From Sporosarcina sp. (GTDB lineage: Bacteria > Bacillota > Bacilli > Bacillales_A > Planococcaceae), in the NCBI GenBank assembly GCA_029263945.1, contig JARIDM010000204.1, positions 1-11,854 of the forward strand: a stretch of 11,854 nt of DNA, in the 5' to 3' direction. The first letter of the stretch is position 1. Every line of letters begins with the position of its first letter. This document shows positions 1 to 6,124 of the stretch, piece by piece. Below the pieces are notes generated by a model. That model made no database searches, was not told where the DNA came from, and worked only from the letters and a program-made list of their open reading frames with translations. The position numbers and the translations under genes are program-made.

Positions 1-914
1 CAGAGCCAACGGGCGAACCTTTTCGTTCGGCTGCCGCTAGATTCCACGGGATTTCGACTGATGCTTTATTCATCGGCAACGGCGCTGCAGAGCTATTGGC
101 GCTACTCGCGGAACGTTACAGAGGGAAAAAAGCAATCATTGTGCATCCGACGTTCTCTGAATATGAAGCGACTTTACAAGCGAAACAAGTGGAAATCATC
201 CATGTGTTGTCGAAGGAAGTAGATGATTTTGTCCTTCCAATCGCAGCGCTTCATAGCGTAATGGAAGAAGCAGCTGTCCTGTATTTATGTACACCAAATA
301 ATCCAACAGGCGTGTTGCCATCGCAAGCGGAGTTGCTAGAATTAATTCATCACGCCATGCGTGTGAACTGTGAACTTGTATTAGACGAAGCATTTATCGA
401 TTTTGTGGATGAATCCTTGTCCTTCATTTCAAAAGTGAGCACCTATCCGCATGTGATTGTCATTCGCTCAATGACGAAAATGTATGCCATTCCAGGGATT
501 CGACTCGGTTACATCGTTGCCAGTCCTGTGGTCATTTCAGAAATTAAAGCAGTTGCGCCGCACTGGAATGTGAACGGAATTGCGGCTGTAATCGGTGAAA
601 GTTGTTTGAAAGAAGTGGATTATAGACAACAAGCGATTGAAGCAAGTCATGTGCAACGTGAACAAATGAAACGATTTCTTCAGGAGAATAATTGTACAGT
701 CACAAAGTCTGTCGCAAATTTTCTTACGTTTAAAGTTGGAGAAAAACACGCAGCCAAAAAACTTTATACAGATTTATTGCAACGTGGGCTTGTGTTGCGG
801 CACTCTGAAAACTTTCGCGGGATGGACGGACAGTGGCTACGGGTCGGCATGAAGAAACCTACCGATATGGCAGTGTTACAAAAGGAGCTGACAAAATGGT
901 TTGCGGAAAATTGA
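1..914 (+). CDS. cobD: Threonine-phosphate decarboxylase CobD, 5' end outside window
   Basis: PLP-dependent enzyme of the aminotransferase class I/II fold. It decarboxylates L-threonine O-3-phosphate to (R)-1-amino-2-propanol O-2-phosphate, the linker arm of cobalamin. The frame is open from the left edge (first full codon at 3), so the start is missing. Visible motifs are GNGAAELL near the edge, TPNNPTG, LDEAFIDF and the PLP-lysine segment SMTKMYAIPGIRLGY, with the Lys codon at 477-479. The C-terminal Arg motif LRHSENFRGMDGQWLRVG is also present. HisC (histidinol-phosphate aminotransferase) is a close relative, but the AFIDF and TKMYAIPG motifs and the position directly before cobU favour CobD. 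It overlaps cobU by 19 nt. About 302 residues are visible out of the usual 350 or so. Confidence 0.88.
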   Translation, partial: EPTGEPFRSAAARFHGISTDALFIGNGAAELLALLAERYRGKKAIIVHPTFSEYEATLQAKQVEIIHVLSKEVDDFVLPIAALHSVMEEAAVLYLCTPNNPTGVLPSQAELLELIHHAMRVNCELVLDEAFIDFVDESLSFISKVSTYPHVIVIRSMTKMYAIPGIRLGYIVASPVVISEIKAVAPHWNVNGIAAVIGESCLKEVDYRQQAIEASHVQREQMKRFLQENNCTVTKSVANFLTFKVGEKHAAKKLYTDLLQRGLVLRHSENFRGMDGQWLRVGMKKPTDMAVLQKELTKWFAEN

Positions 915-1480
915 CGTTTATCAGCGGTGGCGTGCGGAGTGGGAAAAGCGCATATGCTGAAAGGCTTCTTGTAAATCAGTGGAAAGAAATGGGCGGTCGA
1001 CTCGTTTATATCGCTTCAGGAAGTGCCACTGACGGGGAAATGATCGAACGAATTAGACGCCATCAACGAGACCGTGCGGCTTTTCATTGGGTCACATTGG
1101 AGCAACCCACTCAGTTAGCAGCTGTTTTACCATCACTCAAAAGAGGGGATTTGGTCTTGTGGGACTGTGTCACAACATGGTTGGCAAACGAATTATATAG
1201 CGGTTGGGAAACAGGGAATCCTTGTATTGCACAACCAAACTGCATGCCGAATAAAATACAACAGATGGAAAAGACTGTTGGTGCAATCCTGGACATTGCT
1301 TCGGCACTCGTCATCGTTTCGAATGAAGTACTCGAAGAGCTCCCTGCTAAAGATGCTGAAACAGAAGTGTATCGGAAGTTTCTAGGAGACATTCATCAAA
1401 CACTTGTGTCAAAAGCGAATGGGGCAATTGAGATGGACAGTGGACTTCCGATTTATTGGAAAAAGGAGATGTGCGAATGA
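896..1480 (+). CDS. cobU: Adenosylcobinamide kinase / adenosylcobinamide-phosphate guanylyltransferase CobU
   Basis: Cytosolic enzyme that phosphorylates adenosylcobinamide and then transfers GMP to give adenosylcobinamide-GDP, the substrate of CobS. The 194 aa length is normal. Walker A is GGVRSGKS at residues 11-18. H56 in RRHQRDR matches the His that carries GMP in Salmonella CobU. LVLWDCVTTWLANEL (86-100) is the conserved LLxCxTxWxxNLL segment. The start at 896 was chosen because AAAGGAG (881-887) lies 8 nt upstream and the family begins just before the P-loop; an in-frame ATG at 833 would add 21 unrelated residues. The motif after VSNEV is unusual: the family has G-x-G-I-V-P there, this protein has LEELPA. 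A second CobU-like gene at 3609 keeps that motif. The stop overlaps the cobQ start as ATGA. Confidence 0.9.
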   Translation: MVCGKLTFISGGVRSGKSAYAERLLVNQWKEMGGRLVYIASGSATDGEMIERIRRHQRDRAAFHWVTLEQPTQLAAVLPSLKRGDLVLWDCVTTWLANELYSGWETGNPCIAQPNCMPNKIQQMEKTVGAILDIASALVIVSNEVLEELPAKDAETEVYRKFLGDIHQTLVSKANGAIEMDSGLPIYWKKEMCE

Positions 1481-2316
1481 ACGGACTCATGATCTTGGGA
1501 ACCGCCTCAGATGTTGGGAAGTCGATGATTTGCACAGCCTTATGCAGGATTCTGGCAGATGAGGGTGTTAACGTGGCGCCTTTTAAATCACAAAACATGT
1601 CGAACTTTACAGCGGAAATTGGCGAAGGCTTAGAAATTAGTCGTGCGCAATTTATACAAGCCGAAGCTGCGAAAACGTCTGCGTCCCTGTACATGAATCC
1701 GATTATGTTAACATTAAAACCAGAGATGACATCAGAAGTGCATATTTTAGGCGAACGATTTGGCGTTGTGACAGGGTTTGATTACCGAGAAAGGTATTTT
1801 GAGCGCGCACTTACTGCGATTAACATTTCGCTCGCTCAGTTAGCGAAAAACTATGAGACAATTATTATAGAAGGCGCGGGCAGTCCGGCCGAAGTTAACT
1901 TGACGGCACGTGATGTCGTCAATATGCGTGTGGCTGAAATCGCAAATGTCCCTGCAGTATTGGTTGCAGATATTGACCGCGGCGGTGCAATTGCTGCACT
2001 CGTTGGAACGCTTCAACTACTGAGTGAAAAACACCGTAGGCACATAAAAGGCATTATTTTAAATCGTTTTCACGGGGACGTTTCTTTATTTCAAGAAGGG
2101 GTCGATTTCATAACCTCCTATACGGGCATTCCTGTAGTCGGAGTGATTCCATATAAAGCGAATCATGGGATTGAAGAAGAGGATGTCGACCGTGTTGTTC
2201 GACCCGTACCCAGAGAAGTTGAACGTTATGATGCATGGGCAACGCACGTAAAAAAACATCTTAATTGGCCGTTATTGCAAAAAATAATACAAGAAGGTAT
2301 GGATGAGGAGGGGTAA
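1477..2316 (+). CDS. cobQ: Cobyric acid synthase CobQ/CbiP lacking the glutaminase domain (279 aa)
   Basis: The N-terminal half is a clear CobQ dethiobiotin-synthetase-like ATPase: P-loop GTASDVGKS near residues 10-18, then VAPFKSQNMS, EISRAQFIQAEAA, EGAGSPAEVNL and DIDRGGAIAALVGT. Normal CobQ has about 500 aa, with a C-terminal GATase_3 domain that hydrolyses glutamine to amidate carboxylates b, d, e and g of adenosylcobyrinic acid a,c-diamide. Here the ATPase domain runs to VIPYKANHGIEEEDV and then passes within a few residues to YDAWATHVKKHLNWPLLQKII, which resembles the extreme C-terminus of full-length CobQ. About 220 residues, including the catalytic Cys and His, are absent without a frameshift. 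Start at ATG 1477 (GGAG at 1465-1468), overlapping cobU by 4 nt; an in-frame ATG at 1456 is less likely. It may be inactive, ammonia-dependent, or use a glutaminase in trans. Confidence 0.85.
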   Translation: MNGLMILGTASDVGKSMICTALCRILADEGVNVAPFKSQNMSNFTAEIGEGLEISRAQFIQAEAAKTSASLYMNPIMLTLKPEMTSEVHILGERFGVVTGFDYRERYFERALTAINISLAQLAKNYETIIIEGAGSPAEVNLTARDVVNMRVAEIANVPAVLVADIDRGGAIAALVGTLQLLSEKHRRHIKGIILNRFHGDVSLFQEGVDFITSYTGIPVVGVIPYKANHGIEEEDVDRVVRPVPREVERYDAWATHVKKHLNWPLLQKIIQEGMDEEG

Positions 2317-2317
2317 A

Positions 2318-3082
2318 ATGAACGGGATTTTACTCGCGATTCAATTTTTTACAGTTTACCCAGTTCGAAAAGAATTGCCGCTCGGTCGAAAAGAAGTGAC
2401 CGCGATGTATATCGCACTTCCCTTCGTCGGGGCGACAATTGGCCTGGTTTTATATGCATTGAGTACGCTGCTCCTGAACAATTTAGGGTTCGGCACAATG
2501 TTAACCGCAATTCTCGTTGTCCTCGCAAGTATTGTGTTGACAGGCGGGTTGCACCTAGATGGGTGGGCAGATACAGGCGATGCTTTTTTTTCCTACAAAG
2601 ACCGAACAAAACGGCTTGAAATCATGGAAGACCCTCGTATCGGTGCTTTCGGTACGATGGCATTGGTCTTTCTTGTTCTTGTAAAAGTAGGAATTTTTCA
2701 TGAAGTATTCACACAAGGGCACGGGAGCCTCCTTTTATTCACGCTCATTCCCTTACTAACAAGAGTAGGCATGGCACTTTGCTTTGTGACGCTACCCGTT
2801 GCAAAAAATACGGGCATTGCGTTTTTCTTTAAAGAAAAAATACAGATGAAAACAGTGGTCATTAGCGTTAGCCTAACCGGTATAATTGCCCTTTGTGGCT
2901 TCATTGCTGTGACCTGGAATCTTGGTCTTGCGCTCATTTTTGCGGCAGTACTTGTCGTGGCGATTGTCGTTTTTAGACGTTGGGCAGAGAAACATTTCGG
3001 TGGCATTACGGGCGATTTAGCAGGGGCGTTTATCGAAGGCATGGAGGTGGTTTTTTGGCTGGTCGTATTGGTCTTACCTTAA
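2318..3082 (+). CDS. cobS: Adenosylcobinamide-GDP ribazoletransferase (cobalamin synthase) CobS
   Basis: Integral membrane enzyme that joins adenosylcobinamide-GDP to alpha-ribazole or its 5'-phosphate, completing the nucleotide loop. Length 254 aa, typical. The N-terminal AIQFFTVYPV is family-typical. The metal-binding core is GLHLDGWADTGDAF (78-90, acidic residues D81, D85, D88), followed by EIMEDPRIGAFG (101-112). The C-terminus has GGITGDLAGAFIEGMEVVFW. Several hydrophobic segments fit a polytopic membrane protein. The start at ATG 2318 is preceded by GAGGAGGGG (2305-2313), which lies within the end of cobQ; the cobQ stop is 1 nt upstream. An in-frame ATG at 2303 has no such support. The 3' end contains the ribosome binding site and start of cobC. 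Confidence 0.95.
   Translation: MNGILLAIQFFTVYPVRKELPLGRKEVTAMYIALPFVGATIGLVLYALSTLLLNNLGFGTMLTAILVVLASIVLTGGLHLDGWADTGDAFFSYKDRTKRLEIMEDPRIGAFGTMALVFLVLVKVGIFHEVFTQGHGSLLLFTLIPLLTRVGMALCFVTLPVAKNTGIAFFFKEKIQMKTVVISVSLTGIIALCGFIAVTWNLGLALIFAAVLVVAIVVFRRWAEKHFGGITGDLAGAFIEGMEVVFWLVVLVLP
3043..3049 (+). promoter_or_regulatory. Ribosome binding site that fixes a TTG start for cobC
   Basis: GGAGGTG lies inside the cobS coding sequence, 5 nt before TTG 3055. No ATG or GTG in the cobC frame lies between this site and the conserved LTLIRH motif. This makes TTG 3055 the best start and implies that cobC translation is coupled to cobS. Confidence 0.7.
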
Positions 3083-3657
3083 TACGTCATTTACCAACCG
3101 TCGGCAATCAAAAGAAACAATATATTGGGTGGACAGACGAGCCTATTATTGAGCCCACTGGCGTCGTTCATTTTCTGATGGGCCAACCAGCAGTCGTGTA
3201 CGGCAGTGATTTACGTCGTTGTGAACAAAGTGCTGCAATTTACTTTCCTGGAATTCCCTACAAAGCGGATGCACGGCTTAGAGAAAGTCATTTTGGGGAA
3301 TGGGAAGGAAAAACGTATGCGTTGTTGAAAGACAACAAGGTGTACCGTGCGTGGATCGATAATCCAACGACCCAACAGCCACCTGGTGGCGAAAGTTTAG
3401 CAGAAGTGAAAAAACGTGTATGGGATGTGCTGCTAGATCTTCCAGATAATCGTACAGATTATACAATCGTGACACATGGCGGTCCCATTCGGATATTACT
3501 CACAGCGTTCGCACCCGAAGTACAAGATTTTTGGTCTTGGACGATTCCACACGGAAGTGCTTGGCATCTTGAATGGGCAAGTCGAAGTGATTTTAAGGAG
3601 GGAAAGCGGTGCGAGTCTATATCGGTGGTGCCCACAACGGAAAGCGCGCTTATGTGA
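3055..3657 (+). CDS. cobC: Histidine phosphatase family, probable alpha-ribazole (adenosylcobalamin-5'-phosphate) phosphatase CobC
   Basis: Cytosolic phosphoglycerate-mutase-like phosphatase that removes the 5'-phosphate from alpha-ribazole phosphate or adenosylcobalamin phosphate. Numbering from TTG 3055 gives 200 aa. The phosphate-binding motif is LIRHLPT with R11 and the nucleophile H12; the usual RHG is RHL here. Other motifs are YIGWTDEPI (23-31), SDLRRCEQSA (51-60), acidic RESHFGEWEGK (76-86) with E77 as likely proton donor, and VTHGGPIRILL (139-149) with second catalytic H141. A longer in-frame reading begins at 2980 but would run antiparallel to no known family sequence and overlap cobS by over 100 nt. 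As called, it overlaps cobS by 28 nt and the next gene by 49 nt. Other histidine phosphatases look similar; the B12 context gives the assignment. Confidence 0.87.
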   Translation: MAGRIGLTLIRHLPTVGNQKKQYIGWTDEPIIEPTGVVHFLMGQPAVVYGSDLRRCEQSAAIYFPGIPYKADARLRESHFGEWEGKTYALLKDNKVYRAWIDNPTTQQPPGGESLAEVKKRVWDVLLDLPDNRTDYTIVTHGGPIRILLTAFAPEVQDFWSWTIPHGSAWHLEWASRSDFKEGKRCESISVVPTTESALM

Positions 3658-4007
3658 AGGCGTACTTAAAAGCTGAGGGAAGGACTGAATTTCAATGGTT
3701 TGAAGGCGTGTTGCCCCCACTCGGGAATGAGCCTGTTGTCATCGCTGGACTTGAAAATTGGTTAGCGGGTGTATCGTTAACAGAAGAAAAAGCAATTCAA
3801 CAAGTAATGAAAACCATCGAAAACCGCGAAGCAATCCTCATTCTAACAGATATTGGACGGGGAATTGTACCGATAGAAGCGGAAAAAAGACGGCTACGCG
3901 ATACGTGTGGTCTTTTATATCAGCGTCTCTGTGCAGAAGCAGATGAAGTGACGAGGATTTGGTATGGAATTCCAAAAAACATTCAGAAAAGGGGAGAACG
4001 ACAATGA
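3609..4007 (+). CDS. Short CobU-like protein with altered P-loop (132 aa)
   Basis: Its C-terminal half resembles CobU: LTDIGRGIVPIEAEKRRLRD (79-98), then LYQRLCAEADEV and YGIPKNIQ, match the family pattern NEVGxGIVPxxxxxRxxRDxxGxxNQRLAxxADxV. The N-terminus MRVYIGGAHNGKRAYVKAYL aligns with the CobU Walker A, but the Ser/Thr after GK is Arg (R13). The roughly 60-residue stretch that carries the guanylylated His is missing. So it is a shortened paralogue, unlikely to be a complete kinase/guanylyltransferase. The start is GTG 3609, with AAGGAGGG at 3595-3602. It overlaps cobC by 49 nt and the adenosyltransferase gene by 4 nt (ATGA). Whether it is a CobU partner, a regulator or a decaying copy cannot be told from sequence. 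Confidence 0.72.
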   Translation: MRVYIGGAHNGKRAYVKAYLKAEGRTEFQWFEGVLPPLGNEPVVIAGLENWLAGVSLTEEKAIQQVMKTIENREAILILTDIGRGIVPIEAEKRRLRDTCGLLYQRLCAEADEVTRIWYGIPKNIQKRGERQ

Positions 4008-4588
4008 AGATTTATACGAAAACAGGCGATAAAGGAAAAACAAGTTTAATCGGGGGACGTGTGGCAAAAGATGATGTGCGTGTGGAAGCGTATGGAACGA
4101 TTGATGAGTTAAATTCTTTTGTCGGGAAAGCGATGACGGAATTGGACGGAGTGAAATTTGAAGATTTATTAACAGATTTAGAGGCAATCCAAAATGAGTT
4201 ATTTGACGGCGGTGGCGATCTATCTAACGTCATGAAAGAGCGCCACTATAAATTGGCGGAACAGTCCATCGATGTACTTGAGCAACGAATCGACGCATTA
4301 ATGGAAGAAGCGCCGCCGCTTGAAAAATTTATATTGCCAGGCGGAGCACCTGCCTCTGCGACACTTCATATTGCGCGTACGGTTGCCAGACGTGCAGAAC
4401 GACGAACAGTCACTTTAATGAACGAGGCAGAAGATGTCCCCACAACAGTCGTACGTTATTTAAATCGATTGTCTGATTACTTTTTTGTTGCAGCAAGAAT
4501 TGTGAATGCAAGATTGGCGATTGCGGATAATGAATATGTACGCAGTGCAAAAGTGTTTCGAACAACTGACAAGAAAAAGGACGAATAA
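4004..4588 (+). CDS. pduO: PduO-type ATP:cob(I)alamin adenosyltransferase
   Basis: Transfers the adenosyl group of ATP to cob(I)alamin or cobinamide, making the coenzyme form. The 194 aa length is usual for the PduO-type enzyme, a trimer of helical bundles. The N-terminal ATP-binding signature is KIYTKTGDKGKTSLIGG (2-18), followed by VEAYGTIDELNSF (27-39). Helix motifs FILPGGAPASATLHIART (109-126), VARRAERR and YLNRLSDYFFVAAR (152-165) are all present, including the conserved R-x-x-E-R and N-R-x-S-D residues. The start at ATG 4004 follows AAAAGGGGAG and fits the family N-terminus exactly; an in-frame ATG at 3959 would lie far inside the previous gene. Bacillus subtilis YvqK belongs to the same family. 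Confidence 0.95.
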   Translation: MKIYTKTGDKGKTSLIGGRVAKDDVRVEAYGTIDELNSFVGKAMTELDGVKFEDLLTDLEAIQNELFDGGGDLSNVMKERHYKLAEQSIDVLEQRIDALMEEAPPLEKFILPGGAPASATLHIARTVARRAERRTVTLMNEAEDVPTTVVRYLNRLSDYFFVAARIVNARLAIADNEYVRSAKVFRTTDKKKDE

Positions 4589-4591
4589 TCC

Positions 4592-5074
4592 ATGGCAGTG
4601 AAAAGATTGACACTAACGGCGATGTTCGCAGCGTTATGTGCAGTAGGTGGGCTCATTAAAATCCCACTAGGAATCGGCTCCACTGCACTGGATTCTTCCC
4701 CAGCGCTGATCTCAGTTGCCTTTTTACCCCCGATTTATTCAGGCATCGCCGCACTTGTGGGCCATAGTGTATCTGCCATGTATGCTGGTTTTCAATTGGG
4801 CCCTTTTCACCTACTAATTGCACTTGAGATGTTGGCGATTGTCTATGTTTTTGCGCGTCTTCACCAGACAGGACGAAACGTGATTAAGTGGCTGTTCTTT
4901 ATTGTCGCAAATGGGTTGCTCGCACCTTTCCCTTTTTATTTTCTACTATCACCCGCCTTTTTTCTAGGCGCCGTTCCTGGAATCCTACTCGCAACAATTG
5001 TCAACGCAGCCATTGCGGCGCTTGTTATGCCAATCGTACGCACTGCATTGAATAAGAGAGTGGGCGAAGTGTAA
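4592..5074 (+). CDS. cblT: Probable alpha-ribazole transporter CblT (ECF S-component type)
   Basis: Small hydrophobic protein of 160 aa with about five membrane segments, beginning MAVKRLTLTAMFAALCAVGG as ECF substrate-binding (S) components do. It has the loop IPLGIGSTALDSSPALI and a hydrophobic C-terminal half. CblT of Listeria and Geobacillus was shown to import alpha-ribazole and is encoded next to CblS. The same pairing here (next gene, 1-nt overlap), within a lower-ligand operon, gives the assignment. Sequence alone would only support an ECF S component for a B12-related compound. No ECF ATPases or T component are in the window; they are presumably shared and encoded elsewhere. AAAGGA lies about 10 nt before the ATG, 3 nt after the pduO stop. 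Confidence 0.78.
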   Translation: MAVKRLTLTAMFAALCAVGGLIKIPLGIGSTALDSSPALISVAFLPPIYSGIAALVGHSVSAMYAGFQLGPFHLLIALEMLAIVYVFARLHQTGRNVIKWLFFIVANGLLAPFPFYFLLSPAFFLGAVPGILLATIVNAAIAALVMPIVRTALNKRVGEV

Positions 5075-5757
5075 TGAGAAATGCGATTAAAATTGAAGGG
5101 AATCTTGTCATCACTACTGATAATTCAGGGGGGATTGGGGAAAAGAAGGCGGATGTAGTGGCTGTCCCTGATCGTCTCACTGCTTATTATGCAGCGCGTG
5201 TTGCTCTACTTGAACTGTGGACAGCACATGCAAAACCCATAGCGATTTTATTGCAAAATTTTAGTGGGGAGACGAGCTGGTCAAGTTATGTGCAGGGGAT
5301 TGAGGATTTATTCCAAGAGGCGGAACTTGAAATGCCTGAAATCACTGGAAGCACTGAGACGAATATGGTGTTACTGCAATCAGCAGTTGCGGTTACGATG
5401 ATTGGGAAGTGTGAGGATCCATTGCCGGTGCAAGATGTGACATGGTTTACATACGGACGACCACTTGTGGGGGATGAAGTAAAGATGCATTCGTCTGAAA
5501 TTGCTGCGGTGCTGAAAGTGAAACAAGCGTTAGCGGAAGGCATCGTGTCGCGAATTTGGCCGGTTGGTTCAGCGGGGATTCTTCAAGAAACCCGGAGAAT
5601 GTTAGGTCGGGAGAACCTTCAAGTTGTCACGCGTGTAGATGCCGAGAAATCTGCAGGCCCGTCAACCGTTATTTTGCTGGCTGTGCCACGCGGACGTATT
5701 GAAGAGGCCGAACGATTTTTTGAAAGTGGCTTCTATGCGCTAGAAATTATAGATTGA
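5074..5757 (+). CDS. cblS: Probable alpha-ribazole kinase CblS (PurM N-terminal-like)
   Basis: A 227 aa protein with features of the PurM/AIR-synthase-like ATP-binding fold: a small N-terminal beta region, TTDNSGGIGEKKADVVAVP near residues 14-32, a helix rich in Ala/Leu, and ITGSTETNM near 90-98. CblS of Geobacillus and Listeria belongs to this group and phosphorylates alpha-ribazole to alpha-ribazole 5'-phosphate, which CobS then uses; this route bypasses CobT. Position immediately after cblT supports the same role. The stop and start overlap as TAATG. The ribosome binding site is weak (nearest purine run AAGAGAG at 5054-5060), so translation probably depends on coupling to cblT. It is the last gene of the operon; its stop codon touches the terminator stem. 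Confidence 0.8.
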   Translation: MRNAIKIEGNLVITTDNSGGIGEKKADVVAVPDRLTAYYAARVALLELWTAHAKPIAILLQNFSGETSWSSYVQGIEDLFQEAELEMPEITGSTETNMVLLQSAVAVTMIGKCEDPLPVQDVTWFTYGRPLVGDEVKMHSSEIAAVLKVKQALAEGIVSRIWPVGSAGILQETRRMLGRENLQVVTRVDAEKSAGPSTVILLAVPRGRIEEAERFFESGFYALEIID

Positions 5758-5792
5758 AAGAGTTGTTTCTCATTAGAAATGACTCTTTTTTT
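5757..5792 (+). terminator. Intrinsic terminator of the cobalamin operon
   Basis: The 5' arm AAAGAGTTGTTTCT (5757-5770) pairs with AGAAATGACTCTTT (5775-5788). This gives a 14-bp stem with two G-T wobbles and a CATT loop. A run of seven T (5786-5792) follows. The stem begins on the last base of the cblS stop codon. Confidence 0.93.
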
Positions 5793-5800
5793 GTGCGGAA

Positions 5801-5920
5801 AAAGTGGAATACGCCCAATTAACGTGGAAATCGACCAAATAAGTTTAAAATCGCCCAATAAAGTTAAAATACGCCCAATAATCAAGAAATACGCCCAAAA
5901 AATAGAAAAATCGCCCAAAT
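5801..5920. repeat. Array of six degenerate 20-bp tandem repeats with core CGCCCAA
   Basis: Core heptamers start at 5812, 5832 (CGACCAA), 5852, 5872, 5892 and 5912, exactly 20 bp apart. The two closest units are AAGTTTAAAATCGCCCAATA (5841-5860) and AAGTTAAAATACGCCCAATA (5861-5880). Each unit is an A-rich 10-mer followed by WCGCCCAAWW. The base before CG is A or T (A,T,T,A,A,T along the array). Short reading frames run through it on both strands, but the unit is not a multiple of three, so they look accidental. It lies between the terminator and the fadF promoter. Function unknown: a protein-binding array or a dispersed intergenic repeat are the main options. Confidence 0.88.
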
Positions 5921-5924
5921 CATC

Positions 5925-5940
5925 ACAGAACGCTCCCTCT
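5925..5940 (+). promoter_or_regulatory. Putative fatty-acid regulon operator, copy A
   Basis: ACAGAACGCTCCCTCT shares the invariant pattern ACnGAAnGCTC with sites at 5981, 8362 (reverse) and 10528. It lies about 50 bp upstream of the fadF -35 box and has the least complete dyad in its right half. It directly follows the 20-bp repeat array. Confidence 0.45.
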
Positions 5941-5977
5941 ATTCACAAACAAAATCTACTTAATTTTCGGATTTCTA

Positions 5978-6007
5978 TTGACTGAATGCTCATTCATAAT
6001 TTATACT
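5978..6007 (+). promoter_or_regulatory. SigA-type promoter of fadF
   Basis: TTGACT (5978-5983), an 18-bp spacer and TATACT (6002-6007) give an expected start of transcription near 6014 and a leader of about 110 nt before fadF. A palindromic operator fills most of the spacer, so a repressor bound there would block RNA polymerase. Confidence 0.75.
5981..5996 (+). promoter_or_regulatory. Putative TetR/FadR-type operator in the fadF promoter, copy B
   Basis: ACTGAATGCTCATTCA contains the perfect dyad TGAATG-CT-CATTCA (5983-5996), located between the -35 and -10 boxes. The half sites resemble those of Bacillus subtilis FadR (TGAAT...ATTCA), but the centre is 4 bp shorter than that consensus as I remember it. 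So a different TetR-family regulator is quite possible. Fatty-acid (acyl-CoA) derepression would fit the gene controlled. Confidence 0.68.
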
Positions 6008-6044
6008 GAAAATAGAGTACTAACAGAAGAGTAAGTATTTAATG

Positions 6045-6080
6045 AGTCAATTTCACAATGACCTTATTCTGAAATTGACT
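6045..6080. repeat. Perfect 11-bp inverted repeat in the fadF leader
   Basis: AGTCAATTTCA (6045-6055) and TGAAATTGACT (6070-6080) are perfect reverse complements separated by 14 nt. The repeat lies downstream of the predicted transcription start and about 45 nt before the fadF start. No T-run follows, so it is not a normal terminator. It may be an mRNA hairpin or a second operator. Confidence 0.8.
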
Positions 6081-6124
6081 TAGTGTATGAAATATAAAAT
6101 CGAACGGAAGAAAGGAAGAGACAG

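Noticed and set aside
833..895. N-terminal extension of CobU from an in-frame ATG at 833
   Set aside because: The added residues are the out-of-frame cobD end; family members start just before the P-loop and a good ribosome binding site precedes 896.
5801..5920. CRISPR array
   Set aside because: Units are only 20 bp including the variable part, there are no 25-40 bp repeats or unique spacers, and no cas genes are nearby.
5733..5985. Short open frames on both strands through the 20-bp repeats (61 aa minus, 68 aa plus)
   Set aside because: They consist largely of repeat translation in shifting phase, overlap the terminator, have no ribosome binding site and no family resemblance.
6075..6099. 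Second promoter TTGACT...TATAAA before fadF
   Set aside because: The spacer is only 14 bp, and the -35-like hexamer is part of the inverted repeat arm.
5793..6124. Cobalamin riboswitch or other riboswitch
   Set aside because: No B12-box-like or other known conserved core is visible; a riboswitch for the B12 operon would lie before the window.
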